64,000 bases of DNA from Viola odorata (GCA_963691705.1 OY829537.1:40489514-40553513), one strand, 5' to 3'. Shown: positions 10,588 through 21,118, counted from the first letter of the stretch. A program made the numbers and translations. The notes: a model not told the origin generated them from the sequence alone.

Positions 10588-12920
10588 TTACGGCCTGGGC
10601 ATGCTGTTGTCCCCCTCGTCATGTCGTGGCCTCTTCGCTTGGCGGTAGCCCTCTTCCGTGAGGAACCCGGACTTCTGCTTGAAGAGGCGGATGATGGCAT
10701 CAGCGTCAAAGAAATTGCGGCCGTGACGCTCAATAAAGCAGTCGGCCATGAGGCCCACAGTTTGTTCCAGAAACCATTTACACTTGTCCGCCGTTTCCTC
10801 CGTAAGAGCGGCATTCTTACTTTGCTCTGCTTGAAGGGCGGCATCCCTCGTGGCCTGGTGTCCTTTGGCCTCTTCCAACTCTTTCCTCGCAACTCCCAAA
10901 CTGGCTTCCATACATCGTCGCTCTTCAACACACTTCCTCAGCTCTTCTTGAGTTTTATGAAGTTCCCTTTGGTACTTGTTGATTTCTTCCAAGAGCTGGT
11001 GATTAGTGTTGCGCCATTCCTGGGAGGAAGATTGGAGAGAGCTCATTCGTCTCGTCACATTCCTAGACCAGTAATGGAAGCCCTGAAAGCTAGAGAACAG
11101 TTGGGTCCTTATCTGCTACAGTTGCTTGCCCTCGGCAACGGAGAGGAAGGCCTGCTCCTCCTCCTCAACCGACATCAGATGCCCTGCCAGATAGGCAGAT
11201 GTCACTAGGGAGCTGTCGCCCCCCAATGCTAGGAACCCGCGCTGGCGAATGTTACTTAAATCAACTTGATGGGTGGCGGCTCAGCTAGAGAGTATAGTGC
11301 TTAGGTCAGCCACCATGCACGGAGTGTCCACGGGGGGAAGAGAGGGAGAGACTGTTTGAACAGCAGTAGGAATGAAGAAGACATCAGGAGGGGACGGAGG
11401 AGAACGATTAGATGGTCCAGCGTCAATATTGAAACCGCCAGTTGGTAGGGAGGGAAAGTCCTCCTCTGCAAGATCCTCCAGGAAGTCCAAGGGATTGCCA
11501 GGTGGAGGAGATGACGCGGCAAAAAAAGAGTGAAGCGCCGCAGAGGTAGCCCCGTTCCCTGCTAGACCAGAGCCTTGATTACCCTCCAAGGGGCCGGTAT
11601 TGGTGACGCCGCCTTGCCTTTCCTGACCAGCGGTAAAGTCATTCGCTGAAGTTGAGTCCTCATTAAGACGCGGTCGCTTGGGGTCAAGAATACCCGACAA
11701 ATCCATGTCATCGTGCGAAGGAGTGGCAGAAGAGGCAACAGCAGCGGTATCCTACGTGCAAAAGAAATAGGGGAATTAAGAAACGGACAAAAAATATATA
11801 GACAGAGAAAATTTTGTAAAAACCACCTGAACAGGAGGACGGGTAGGAGCGATAACGCGAAGGCGGAGAGTTCTTTTCTTCTTTCTTGCAAGGGGAGGAC
11901 GAGAAGATGACGCTCGTGTAGGAACAACGCTAGGGGAGGAAATTGGCTCAGCAGTTGATGTGGCAGTAGCCTCCACTCGAGGAAGAGAAGAGGACTCAGG
12001 TGCAGAAGTGGACGCGTGCGTGGTGTCAGTCACGGCACCAGCCGAGGTGGCAGAAAGAGCCCTTTTTTTCTCTCTTCTGCTGAGCTCTTCTCTCTCTTTT
12101 CTTGATACAATCAGGTTTCCACCCGACGGGAGGATCTGTAGAGATAAGAAATCAATGTTAGAGTTAGTATTGGCGTGGAACAGCGAACAAAGGGACGGTG
12201 CTCACTTTGAATGCAATCCTGGATGTCACCCTGGCACGCGAGTTCGCGAGTGCGAACACCAGGAATCCCCGACAGGTTGAGTAGCTTGCCCAGCCAGCCT
12301 TGGTCAACTGGTCCTAACTCTGGCCTGCCACCCCAGGCAGCGTCTCTGACGACTAGATTAAACCCGCTCCGCCACAAAGGCTGGGGCAGGTTGATGATGA
12401 AGAATCCTTTTTTCCAAGCATCAATAGAAGATTCAAGGAATAACAGCTTCCAGGTAAAGGGGTTTAGAGCTTCAACATCATAGCGAGGCGATATCGCTAT
12501 GATGTCGTTGTTATGGTGGTATAATTGAAAAAGGGAGCGAAGTAACAACAAGGAAGGAGATTCATTCCCTATATATCTAGAAAGGGCTATAAAAGCATAA
12601 ATACCACAGTAGGCGTTTGGACTCAATTGGGCAGCATTCAGATCAAATTCAGAGAATAACTCGGCAATTAAAGGATCTAGAGGCAACCGAAAACCATAAT
12701 GAAACATTTTGGCATAAAGAACCCTACGGTTGCCAGGTAATTCGCTATTAAGGCGAAGGGACTTTGGGGCAACTTCAGTAGAATACCCCTCCAGCTGGTC
12801 GAGAGTGGCATTATAGCTCCGCAGGTGCCGTCGAAGGACGGCAGTGGAAGCAATGGTGGAAACATTAGTATCAATATCCCCCTCCCCAGCAGAGCGGGGA
12901 TAGCGGCGGTTGCTAGCCAT
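10588..12920 (-). pseudogene. Antisense ORF copy A: Transposase_28-like protein with coiled-coil tail
   Basis: The ATG is at 12920 (MASNRRYPRS). Exon 1 (12920-12206) encodes the conserved core: VLYAKMFHYGFRLPLDPLI, LSPNAYCGIYAFIAL, SLLLLRSLFQLY and KKGFFIINLP. This matches the family called 'putative gypsy type transposon' (Transposase_28, PF04195). A GTGAGC donor leads to exon 2 (12135-11827), which shows a likely one-base loss in a 7-A run near 12063-12069. Exon 3 starts at 11751 and is Pro/Ser-rich. The last part (to 10588) is a long coiled coil rich in Glu, Arg and Gln, and is preceded by an in-frame TAG at 11116-11118. It lies antisense to the Tat pol fragment, the position known for extra ORFs of Tat elements. 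Its function is unknown; decay suggests this copy is dead. Confidence 0.65.
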
Positions 12921-13086
12921 GTACAAGCTTAAAAGAAGAATAGAGAGGAAGGTACCTGTGGTGAGGAGAAGATCGAAGCACCCGGGTGGCGGCGGATCGT
13001 AGGAGGAAGAAGAGGAATTGTCTTTTCTTTCTTTTCATTTTTCAAAAGAGAAAGGTAACAAAAGATAAAGAGAAAGCACGTGGGGG

Positions 13087-13093
13087 TTTTATA
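13087..13093 (-). promoter_or_regulatory. TATA box of antisense unit A
   Basis: TATAAAA on the minus strand lies 167 bp upstream of the copy A ATG, in a GC-richer leader. This placement fits a private promoter for the antisense unit. Confidence 0.45.
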
Positions 13094-13099
13094 ACCCTA

Positions 13100-13593
13100 A
13101 GGACTAAAGGGAACGACGGGTCAAGCGATCGTAGTGTGTGACGTGTCAAGGGTAAAGAGACGCGGGAAGCGGGTACAACCCCTGAGGAGCGAAAAGACAT
13201 GCTCAGCCCGTCAGTCCTTTAGCGTTCCCCTTTGATGACACGTGGGCTCAAAGCATCATGATTGTCTCCTCCGTATCAAATAAAAGGAGTAAGAGCATTA
13301 AATGCTCTGAAAAGGGCGCAGTCAAACCCGGCGAAAAGGAGCGGCAAGATGTAATGACACGGCGTGCAAGGGGCAAAGTGCGAAGAAAATGTAGTCAAGC
13401 GGCATGTGATAAAGGGCGACATTATTAAGAAACACGCATTATTTGGTCAAGATTACAAGATCTGTTAATTATTACAAGCAAGGAGGCGACGTCAAATATC
13501 CAAACGGGAAAAATAATACAATAAGGGAGTAAGTAAAGAAGCGACACCCCCAATCAAGCGGCATCAAATGGGCCCTTCCCAGGCACTGATCCA
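13100..13593. other. Spacer between antisense units A and B
   Basis: No ORF is supported. The spacer contains ACACGTGG-type elements (near 13239) and several GACGTGTC-like words. It probably holds the upstream region of unit A and the 3' flank of unit B. Confidence 0.35.
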
Positions 13594-15729
13594 CTACTCC
13601 TCTTCGGAGGAGAGGAAACCCTCTTGGCTCTCGTCAATCTCTTTCATCCTCGCGAAGGCATACCTGGCGACTTCAGCGGGATCAGCGGACCTGCTGCGGT
13701 GATGATCTGTCACCCCGGCGATAAAGGCTTGTTCAGTCTTCTTCTTCCACCAGGTCACCTTCTTGAAAGCTTTCGACAGGTCCACATCGCGGGAGGATAC
13801 CTCCTCAAGAAGGAATGAGTTCTTCTTCCTCTCAGCCACCAACTCAGCCTCTAAAGCTTCAACCTGGGCTTTTCCTTTAGACCTTTCCCGAGAAAGGTCA
13901 GCGCGACACTCGCGCAGTTCGGCCTGAGCACGTTTGTGGAGTCGCGACAGCTCCTCTACCTTTGCTAGGGCACCAGAGTTTTGAGATTGTGTCCCACGAG
14001 CCTTGATGAAGTAATGAAGTTGTCGAAAGGCAGCAAGGCAGTTGTTCATGACGCGCACATACTGAACTTCAGGAGGAAGTTGCAGTAGCCTACTCTCCTC
14101 CTCGGAGGCGCGAAACATTTCGCAGGCCAAGATAGCCGTGGGCTGATCTTGCGATAAGGGGTCTGATATACCCAGGGCACGGAACCCGTCAGTCCCAGAT
14201 TTAGCCGGTGAGAGGGGGGCCCTTGAGGCCCGTCATGGGAAAGATCAGCAACAAAGCAAGGGGCGGAGATACTGCCTGAGCCCCCGATGTCTCGAATTGA
14301 AGTAAGGAACAACGGGCAAGGGGACTTCGGGGGAGAGTGAGAAGAACCAGGCCCACTTGGGACTGAGGGACGCACGTCAGGAATATAGAGGCCAATGGGC
14401 GAGTGTGGAGGCTTCATGACAGGAGTGGAATTTGCAGCGGATGGCAGCATCGTTGGGGGCAGCCAGCCCTAGAGTCGAGGAAGCGCCACCCAGTGAAGCG
14501 GCACCCTCCATAGTGGTGTCGGGAGAAGCGGCAGTCTGGGAAGCTACGGTATTTACGGCGTCGCTTGGAGGAGATTGAGCAGCCATCCTGGTCACTTGAG
14601 CTTCGCTCGCTTCCCTTAGCTTCTTTCGTTGAGCTGAGGAAGTCGGGCGGAGGCTCAGTTCCATGTCCATGTCCTCCATGTCCTCGACTCCGTAGGAGAA
14701 AATCTTTGTCTCAGTCATTGGCAAACCAGACCCGGACCTCTTCTTCCGACTGGGTAACCAGTTCTCCATGAAGCGGGAAGTGCGGAAGGAGGAACCGCTT
14801 TCCCTGGAAAGAATCTCGTCTAAAGCTCTTTTCTTTATGGGCATACGGTGATCAGCTCGAGCCCCAGTGGAAGTAGAGGGAGCAGTCGTTGAAGGGGCGA
14901 CAACCTTGTGAGGAGCGTCACCTTCGGAGAGCGGTCGAGCGATGGTCTCCCCTGCGAAAAGTTATGTTAGTAAACAAGGGGTAAGCAAGGCAGCGGCGAA
15001 GCTCAAAAGCTCACCTATGGTACACTCAGTTAAAGGCCTGTACAAAGCAAAGTTTCAGATCTGGAAAGAGGACTCCATCTCCTGTAAAGCGTTGGCCTAA
15101 TCCAACTCTTCCCTAGACAGAGGCGCTGGCCTCGCCCAATCAACCACCTCCAGGTTGAAATCAGGACACCACAGGCGAGAGGGTAATTCGACAACGAAGA
15201 AACCGCTCTTCGAGTTCTCGACGTTCCCCTCAAATCCTCGAAATTTCTGCCAAAAAGGCCTTACTAGAGCATCATCCCATCTTGGAATAATATTAATGAA
15301 GCCGTCGTGAAAAACCAGAGTCAAGAACTTGCGAAATAAAGCAACAGAGGGAGCAAGAATATCTTTTAATTCGCAAGCACGAAGGAAGGCGTAGATGCAA
15401 CTCCATGAGGAAGGGGTGATCTGCGCAGGGTTAAGCCCGTGCTCGCGCAACACATGCTCTAGCGTGTCATGAACCGGGAGGTGGAACCCATATTGAAACA
15501 TTTTAAAATAAAGAATCCTATGAGTTTTCCAGAGCCGGCTATGAAGCCTCATAGTGTCAGAAGGAATAGTAAGGCGATAGCCGCAGGGGAAGGTAATATT
15601 ATTGCTTTCCAGTTCGAGGCGTAAGATAGTAGGGCAAGTAAAGATGCTAGGGGTGTTTTCAAGCTCGGGATATCGAGAAATTGGCCTAGGGGTAGCTAAA
15701 GAGCTAGATTGAGATCTCGTGCGAGGCAT
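13594..15729 (-). pseudogene. Antisense ORF copy B: Transposase_28-like protein with coiled-coil tail
   Basis: The ATG is at 15729 (MPRTRSQSSSL). The core (ILYFKMFQYGFHLPV, ITPSSWSCIYAFLRA, VALFRKFLTL, KSGFFVVELP, FNLEVVDWA) is clearly related to copy A but strongly diverged. TAG at 15097 and a TGA shortly after interrupt exon 1 before a GTGAGC donor at 15014. Exon 2 begins at 14951 after a CGCAG acceptor and encodes a Lys/Arg-rich segment (MPIKKRALDEIL, PSRKKRSGSG). A Pro/Ser-rich part and a coiled coil (13594-14130: LSRLHKRAQAELRECRADL, ALEAELVAERKK) end in an acidic tail. The large divergence from copy A argues against a recent tandem duplication. Confidence 0.65.
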
Positions 15730-16200
15730 GATAGATAAAGCAGCAAAGGAAAATCAAAAGCAAGATCGAGCAGAATACCTTGAAAGAGAGAAGACTGAAA
15801 TTAATAGGCGAGTCGTCTGGATGCGAACGAGAGAATTTCCTCGGAGCGAGCGAAAAATGAAGAGAGTTCTGAAGTATAAAAAGGAGCAAAAAGGTACGAA
15901 GAAGGAGCATTTTTCCTTTTAAAAGAGACGATGTAAAAGTCAGACAGAAGGGCAACCTATCACAGCAAGACACGTACGGGATAAATGGGACACGTGGAAA
16001 GACCCTGACAGAAACTTAAAGTCAAGCGCTCACCTCAAATGTCGTAAAAGAAAGACTCGTTAATTACAAGAAACCCCACAAAGATGGTCATATGAAGCGG
16101 TAATTGGCTGTCCAGTGGCAGTTATCCCATAGGGCGGCGATTATAACAAAAGCGAAAAGAAAAAGGCAAATGACATTTTGTTTCATTTCATTCTATCTTA

Positions 16201-16206
16201 TTTATT
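16201..16206 (-). terminator. Polyadenylation signal of antisense unit D
   Basis: AATAAA on the minus strand lies 42 bp beyond the unit D stop codon. With the TATA box at 16803-16810 it frames a compact transcription unit. Confidence 0.5.
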
Positions 16207-16247
16207 GAAAGAGAAAGCCAGCGGCATTTACAATAAGTGCGACATCG

Positions 16248-16736
16248 TCAGTCCTCGTCCGCCCAGTGTATGTCATAGACGCAATCGTAATCCTCCGGAG
16301 ACGATGGCGACCCACTGTTATAGAAAGGAAAGGGCTCGCCAATCTCGAAAGGTCTTTTACCAAGCCCAGTCGTGGAACCTGTCGTAGGGGCAGTTTCCTC
16401 CTTTGAAGCAGCGTGAGAGCTTTCCTCCAGGGTCGGGGTAACCAGTCCTGGGGCGGCATCTTGCATAGAAGTCCCATCCTTGGGAAAAGGACAAGGGACG
16501 GATGGTGACGCTTCATCCTTTTGCCACAGCGAAAGGCAGTGAGGTTCAAAGTCGGCAAAGAAGGATTCGAAAGATTGTTTCTTTGTTTTCTTCAATCTCT
16601 TGTGACCCCGGCACTTTACGGAATGTCTGGCAGGCCTCTAGGGGGGTGAGAGTGAAGGATTGTCGGAGTCGGGAGAAGTTGGAGAGGTCGGAGGAGAATC
16701 GCAAGCGGCAGTATACAAAAAACGGGAGTCAGCCAT
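16248..16736 (-). pseudogene. Antisense unit D: small Pro/Ser-rich ORF with one nonsense codon
   Basis: The ATG is at 16736 (MADSRFLYTAACDSPPTSP). The frame stays open for 162 codons apart from a single TAG at 16638-16640. The product would have an N-terminal Ser/Pro-rich segment, a basic cluster (KCRGHKRLKKTKKQ), then an acidic C-terminus (SSPEDYDCVYDIHWADED). I do not recognise a family. A TATA box lies 67 bp upstream and AATAAA 42 bp downstream. An intron removing the TAG cannot be excluded, so it may be functional or very recently broken. Confidence 0.5.
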
Positions 16737-16802
16737 GGAAATATCAGTAAGAGTGAGAAGAAAGAAGAAAAAAGATGAACAGAGAAAGAAAGGAAGAGCC
16801 CC

Positions 16803-16810
16803 ATTATATA
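16803..16810 (-). promoter_or_regulatory. TATA box of antisense unit D
   Basis: TATATAAT on the minus strand (GGCTATATAATGG) lies 67 bp upstream of the unit D ATG. Confidence 0.5.
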
Positions 16811-17167
16811 GCCGAGGTGAGGAAGCGTCCTTGCCTTTTCGCGTATTATCGAGGACAATTAATGCTATCAGAGATAACGTCTATTGGGGGGAAAGATCTG
16901 ACTCCGCAACTGTCAAAAGTCTGCACCAGCCAGGAGGCACCGAAATCGTTGCCCAATCCGTTAACACTGAAAAACGGCGTAAAATATATTCAGGACGGAT
17001 GCGATATGGGAAAATCGTCATTATGGGCCAGGTAGGCAAATAAAGTTACGGGATCCCAAGAGACACCACACTCACAATTAGTGAGAATAGAAGTTGTTTT
17101 CTAAGAAAGACGATATGAGAAAGAAGAAAAACATTGACAGCGCGGCAAGTGAATAAGGGAAAGCATA
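16811..17167. other. Spacer between antisense units D and E
   Basis: No supported coding region. It holds the upstream DNA of unit D and the 3' flank of unit E, with no clear repeat. Confidence 0.3.
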
Positions 17168-17177
17168 TTTATTTATT
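17168..17177 (-). terminator. Polyadenylation signals of antisense unit E
   Basis: Two overlapping AATAAA motifs (AATAAATAAA) lie about 110 bp past the stop codon of unit E, on its strand. Confidence 0.5.
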
Positions 17178-17285
17178 TAAAGGGCTCAGCGGCCCGAGAT
17201 TACAAAAAGGCCTAACGGCCCGGAGTTACAAAAGGTGGCCCCAGAGGAGCACAGAAAGACACGCCAAGAGGATCCCCATCGCTGG

Positions 17286-17672
17286 TCAGGCATTCAACCC
17301 AGCGTCATCATCTTCCCACTCCAGGAAAGGAATTTCCCTCAGGGCATCCGCAAGAGCCGTCTGTTCAGAAGAATAGGCCCTCATGCCCTTCAGGCAGCAT
17401 CCCAACAAGTCTTTCCTATGCTGAAGCGTTGACATCAGCAGCTGAATTTGAGAAACAGCCACTGACAGCTTCACCGCCTTCTCCACGGGACTAAAATCCT
17501 CCAGGGTAACGGCAGCCTGTCTAGCCTGCAGAGGAGCCAGTATCCCCTGGAGCTCCAGTATATCCTCCGAGGTCTTAATGCTCAGTGACCCTAGGAAATC
17601 AGTATCTGCCTGAGTTAGGTTCCTCAGGGCATGGGTTTTGGAGAGCAGGAAGTTTTTGGTGACTTCGTCCAT
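17286..17672 (-). CDS. Antisense unit E: intact 128-residue protein of unknown function
   Basis: This is the only uninterrupted ORF of the antisense array (ATG at 17672, MDEVTKNFLLSKTHALRNL). It looks mostly helical: LELQGILAPLQARQAAV, VEKAVKLSVAVSQIQLLMSTL and QTALADALREI are amphipathic stretches. It ends in an acidic tail (EWEDDDAG). No transmembrane segment, signal peptide or zinc-binding motif is seen, and I do not recognise the family. A TATA box 81 bp upstream and AATAAA downstream make a complete mini-gene immediately next to the plus-strand LTR at 17855. In Tat elements antisense extra ORFs occur in this position; a role for this one is not known. Confidence 0.5.
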   Translation of the reverse strand: MDEVTKNFLLSKTHALRNLTQADTDFLGSLSIKTSEDILELQGILAPLQARQAAVTLEDFSPVEKAVKLSVAVSQIQLLMSTLQHRKDLLGCCLKGMRAYSSEQTALADALREIPFLEWEDDDAGLNA

Positions 17673-17752
17673 GAAAAGAAGAGAGATAAGGAAATTTGAA
17701 GAGAGAGGTGAAAAAGTTGTGAGAGTTATGAGGCAAGTGCAAAATGAAAGGC

Positions 17753-17761
17753 CTATTTATA
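17753..17761 (-). promoter_or_regulatory. TATA box of antisense unit E
   Basis: TATAAATAG on the minus strand lies 81 bp upstream of the ATG. The leader between them is CT-rich, as in plant 5' UTRs. Confidence 0.55.
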
Positions 17762-18096
17762 GACTTCGAAAAAAGGCATTTCGAAGATACACCTTTATCG
17801 ATCGTCGAGCCCTCATTAGGGCAGAAACCTCTGAAGGAGCAGGACCGGAGACGCTGTGATAGCCCTTGGTAAACACTCGGGCTAGTTTTCGTTTGGGCAT
17901 ATAATAACTACCGATACCACAAAAGCGGCATCTTCACTACCCCGCCGGGTGACCCGGCCAGCATTCTGTACCCGCCGAGGGAGACGAGACCCTGTTCTTA
18001 CCGCCCTTAGCCTGGCGACCGACCCTGGGATGGTCGACATCACCGGGGGGGCTCTCATGCGGCATCCGCACGGCGGAATCCCATCCCAGGTCATCC

Positions 18097-18136
18097 ATGA
18101 TGTCACTCCGCATGACGTCATCCCACATGACATCAC
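18097..18136 (+). promoter_or_regulatory. Three bZIP/as-1-like sites with 15-bp spacing in the LTR
   Basis: ATGATGTCAC (18097), ATGACGTCAT (18112) and ATGACATCAC (18127) start exactly 15 bp apart, about 90 bp upstream of the LTR TATA box. TGACGTCA is the palindromic core bound by plant TGA-type bZIP factors. The outer two are one-base variants of it. Confidence 0.5.
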
Positions 18137-18223
18137 TCAATGCCACCCCAGCGGCATCTATCACCCCAGCGACACCTACCAGGGACTATTCCCACCCCCT
18201 GTCGGTACACTCCTTCCTTTGCC

Positions 18224-18231
18224 TATAAATA
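18224..18231 (+). promoter_or_regulatory. LTR TATA box
   Basis: TATAAATA followed by CCCCCACC is the typical core promoter arrangement of Tat-type LTRs. The same TATAAATACCCCC occurs in the related LTR at 20902. Confidence 0.7.
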
Positions 18232-18444
18232 CCCCCACCTTTTCAGACAAGGGGGTAAGCCTAAGATAGCGTACTAAACCCCTGCCATTTTGACTACCTG
18301 CACTGACTTTGGCATCAGAGTGTTTACGCCGGAGACCCCCTCCGGCGCTTTGCAGGTGACGAAGACCCCAGTACAGTGTTCCCGACCAGTCCAGATCAGG
18401 TCGATCCTGCTCAGTATCCCTCGGACTCTTATCAAGGTCCATTC

Positions 18445-20050
18445 ATGGAGCTCAGAGATACTGCTAGTCTCCTCCCGATAGCTCCTCAAGTCTTCCTTAG
18501 CCTTTGCGTGCAGCTCTTTCTCCTTTCGTAGAGTATCGGAAACTTGCTCCAGTTTATTGGCACTATATTGCATCATATATTGAAACTAGCAAAGAGATGA
18601 GAATATACTGCTGGAAGATCTCCTTATCAGATGAAACGGTAATCATCTCTGGTAGAAGAGAATCTATAGGCACGTCGCGAGCGGTGGGCTCTGATAATCC
18701 CAAAGAGCGGCAACCTTGATAACCTAGATCCCTCAGGTTCAATCGGTGAGTGACTACTCCATTAGGACCAAGGGAAGACAAGTTGGCATTTAGGTCATAA
18801 GTGGGACCCTTGATCCGGCTGTCAGAAGGCAGGAAGAACCTAGAATAAAATGGAGCTCGACAGGAGAAGAAGGTACCGGGTGAGGAGGACTTGGTGGATT
18901 TTGAGGCAACGCTGCTTCATCTGGAAAGTGAGTTGTGATTGGAGAAGCCGATAGAGGAAGGAAGGAGCCCAGAGCCAAAGTGGCTATGGCAAGAGAGACA
19001 GATGTAGGAGTCGGCACGGGGGGGAGTTCGATAGGAATTTTGCCCAAAAGCTCAGACACTCGAGGGCCTTCACCCAACTCCACCGATAGTTGTGGAAAAT
19101 TTGTTGTTGCCTTGGGAGCAATCGGGAGAAGAACCTGAGCAGTCGGTATAACTCTTGCTCGAGAGGTGGAGGCTCCGACAGTTCTCTTCTTCTTAGAAGG
19201 GGGGCCTTTGCTCGAGGAGGAGCTATAGCAGTTTTCTTCTTCCGCAAGGAATCCGGTAACCAATCTTTTGGTATCTCTGCAAAATAAAAAATAACATCAG
19301 AGTTAGAAAAAATTGAAATTTTAAAAGAAGTAACAAAAACTCACCAAATCGGCATTCCGATAACCGAACACCAATGGCGAGCTTCCAAGTATGGAAAGGT
19401 GTGTTCACACAAAGCAATCTATCGACTAGGGCTTGTTCCTCAACCAAAACATCACTCGGCTTCTTCCAGTCCTTCTTAATAACAACCTAGTTGAATCCCG
19501 ATCTCCATTGAGGGGTTGGCAACTTGATGACAAATAAGTGATCCCTCCAATCGTGCACATATGACTCAAATTTTTGAAAGTTCCATAAAAAGGGCCTAAC
19601 GGATTTTCCTTTCCAACGGGGAAAAATTGTAATCATGCTTCTCCGATAGAACAACTGGAAAAACATTCTAAGGAGTCTAACAGATGGGAAAAGGATACTG
19701 TTAAGTTCCCAGATCTATAGAAAGGCGTATATCCTAGACCAGGAATTAAGGGTGATTTGAACAGGGTCTGAATTGTATTGGTTCAACATATTGAAAATCA
19801 TGGGATAGAGAGGCAGACGGAAACCATATTGAAACATTCGAGTATACAACACTCTTCGATTTCTCCTTAAAGTGTTGTTTAACCTAACATACCTATCTCC
19901 TATATGGATGGTATACTAATTGGAGAAGGAACCCCCAAAATTGGTCAATTCCACCTATAATTCTCTAATGTCAGTAATCACAGAAGGTGTTCTCTCTATC
20001 TCTCTCTAGGCCTGATCCTTAGGTTTAATTTGAGGAGAGGCGCGAGGCAT
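18445..20050 (-). pseudogene. Antisense ORF copy C: truncated Transposase_28-like remnant
   Basis: The ATG is at 20050 (MPRASPQIKPK). Reading with several frameshifts recovers the core VLYTRMFQYGFRLPLYPM and ITLNSWSRIYAFL followed by an in-frame TAG, clearly the same family as copies A and B. A middle Ser/Pro-rich exon covers 18790-19263 (EENCYSSSSSKGPPSKKKR). A coiled coil (SANKLEQVSDTLRKEKELHA) runs up to about 18444, where the LTR cuts it off. The protein would lack its C-terminus. The cut suggests the element ending in the 17855-18444 LTR inserted into an older element carrying copy C. Confidence 0.6.
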
Positions 20051-20290
20051 GATTACGAGTTGATTTACAGAGAATGAACGAGCTAGATTCTCAAAAATAA
20101 AGGAGCAAAAAAGGTTAACAACAAGTACCTTGTTAAAAATGAAGCAAAACGGAGGCCGGAGCTTGGTCGAAATTTGACTGAGAATTAGAATACAAATGGA
20201 ATGCAGGTGAAGAAGATGAGAATAAAGGGTGGGAAATTTCGATTATAAGTGGAGAGAAGGTAAAAAATTGAAAAGAAAGGAAGAAAGGGC

Positions 20291-20298
20291 AATTTATA
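20291..20298 (-). promoter_or_regulatory. TATA box of antisense copy C
   Basis: TATAAATT on the minus strand lies about 240 bp upstream of the copy C ATG, similar in placement to the TATA boxes of units A, D and E. Confidence 0.4.
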
Positions 20299-20628
20299 GC
20301 CTAAGAACGCCTTATGACCGTATGAGTGCCATATCAGGAAGCGACATGTGGCAAGGGTATCCAATTAAAAGATAACACATGGAGGCATATATTTATTAAT
20401 TTATTTTAATCAGCCCGCGCCTGCTGAACCGTCTCTTCAAATTCGTACCGCAGATTTTGCGTTATTCGAAGCGGTATGTCACACCAATTCCCAACGACTA
20501 CTTTTGTCTTGAATGGGTGAGAAAAGGCCACGTTGGCTAACGCATGTCGAGGACAATGATCACCTCCTGCACTGAATTTATGATGGATTTCAGAGCATTT
20601 AATGCACCGTCAATCAATAAACAATGCC

Positions 20629-21118
20629 CGGGGAGAGTAACGGAAGCCCTTGGTAAACACTCGGGCTCATTTTTTGGTTGGGCCTATGATAATACAAACA
20701 AGGCACCTCAAGGGTATTTTCGACGTTTTATCACCAGCGAGGGGGTCCCAATATATGTACTTCCTGGTATATATCACCGCTAGTAACCAAGACTATGTAT
20801 ACCGGCTCTACTAGGGAAACTATTGGGTAAAGTGACAAGTATCGGTAAATGGTTGAACAAGCCCAAACGACACGTGTCCAGGGTGACACACAGGGCGAGG
20901 CTATAAATACCCCCCATCACCTTTTCACACATACACACACGCGCGCACGCGTACTGAAGCTCTGCCTGCACAACTACCCAAACACCTACCTCAACCCGAT
21001 AGTTTCCCTTACCGCCTATTTTTATCATGTATATTGACTTGATCGTCGGAGCCTCTACGTCGAAGGTCCCCTCTAGTTCTTTGTAGGTGGTATAGGACCA
21101 GCGAGACAGTCCACATCA
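20629..21118 (+). repeat. Second plus-strand gypsy (Tat-type) LTR
   Basis: It shares GCCCTTGGTAAACACTCGGGCT and TATAAATACCCCC with the LTR at 17855. It contains a G-box palindrome (GACACGTGTC, 20869-20878), TATAAATA at 20902-20909, a CA/CG-rich simple repeat at about 20925-20951, and the tail 'TCGTCGGAGCCTCTACGTCGAAGGTCCC'. Both ends are approximate. It is probably the 3' LTR of the older element that carried copy C. Confidence 0.55.

Larger units (their letters stand above)
17855..18444 (+). repeat. Plus-strand gypsy (Tat-type) LTR
   Basis: It begins TGTGATAGCCC, followed by CTTGGTAAACACTCGGGCT, which recurs at 20644. It holds a TATA box (18224-18231) and the typical downstream block 'TGCACTGACTTTGGCATC.GAGTGTTTACGCCGGAGACCC'. 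The right end is placed near 18444, where coding sequence of copy C resumes. The purine-rich sequence before it (GAAGGAGCAGGACCGGAGACGC) could be the polypurine tract. It may be the 3' LTR of the element carrying units A, B, D and E. Confidence 0.65.

Noticed and set aside
12111..12206. Extension of the copy A core exon beyond 12206
   Set aside because: A GTGAGC donor at 12205 and an AG acceptor at 12136 fit an intron. The read-through residues look unlike the family.
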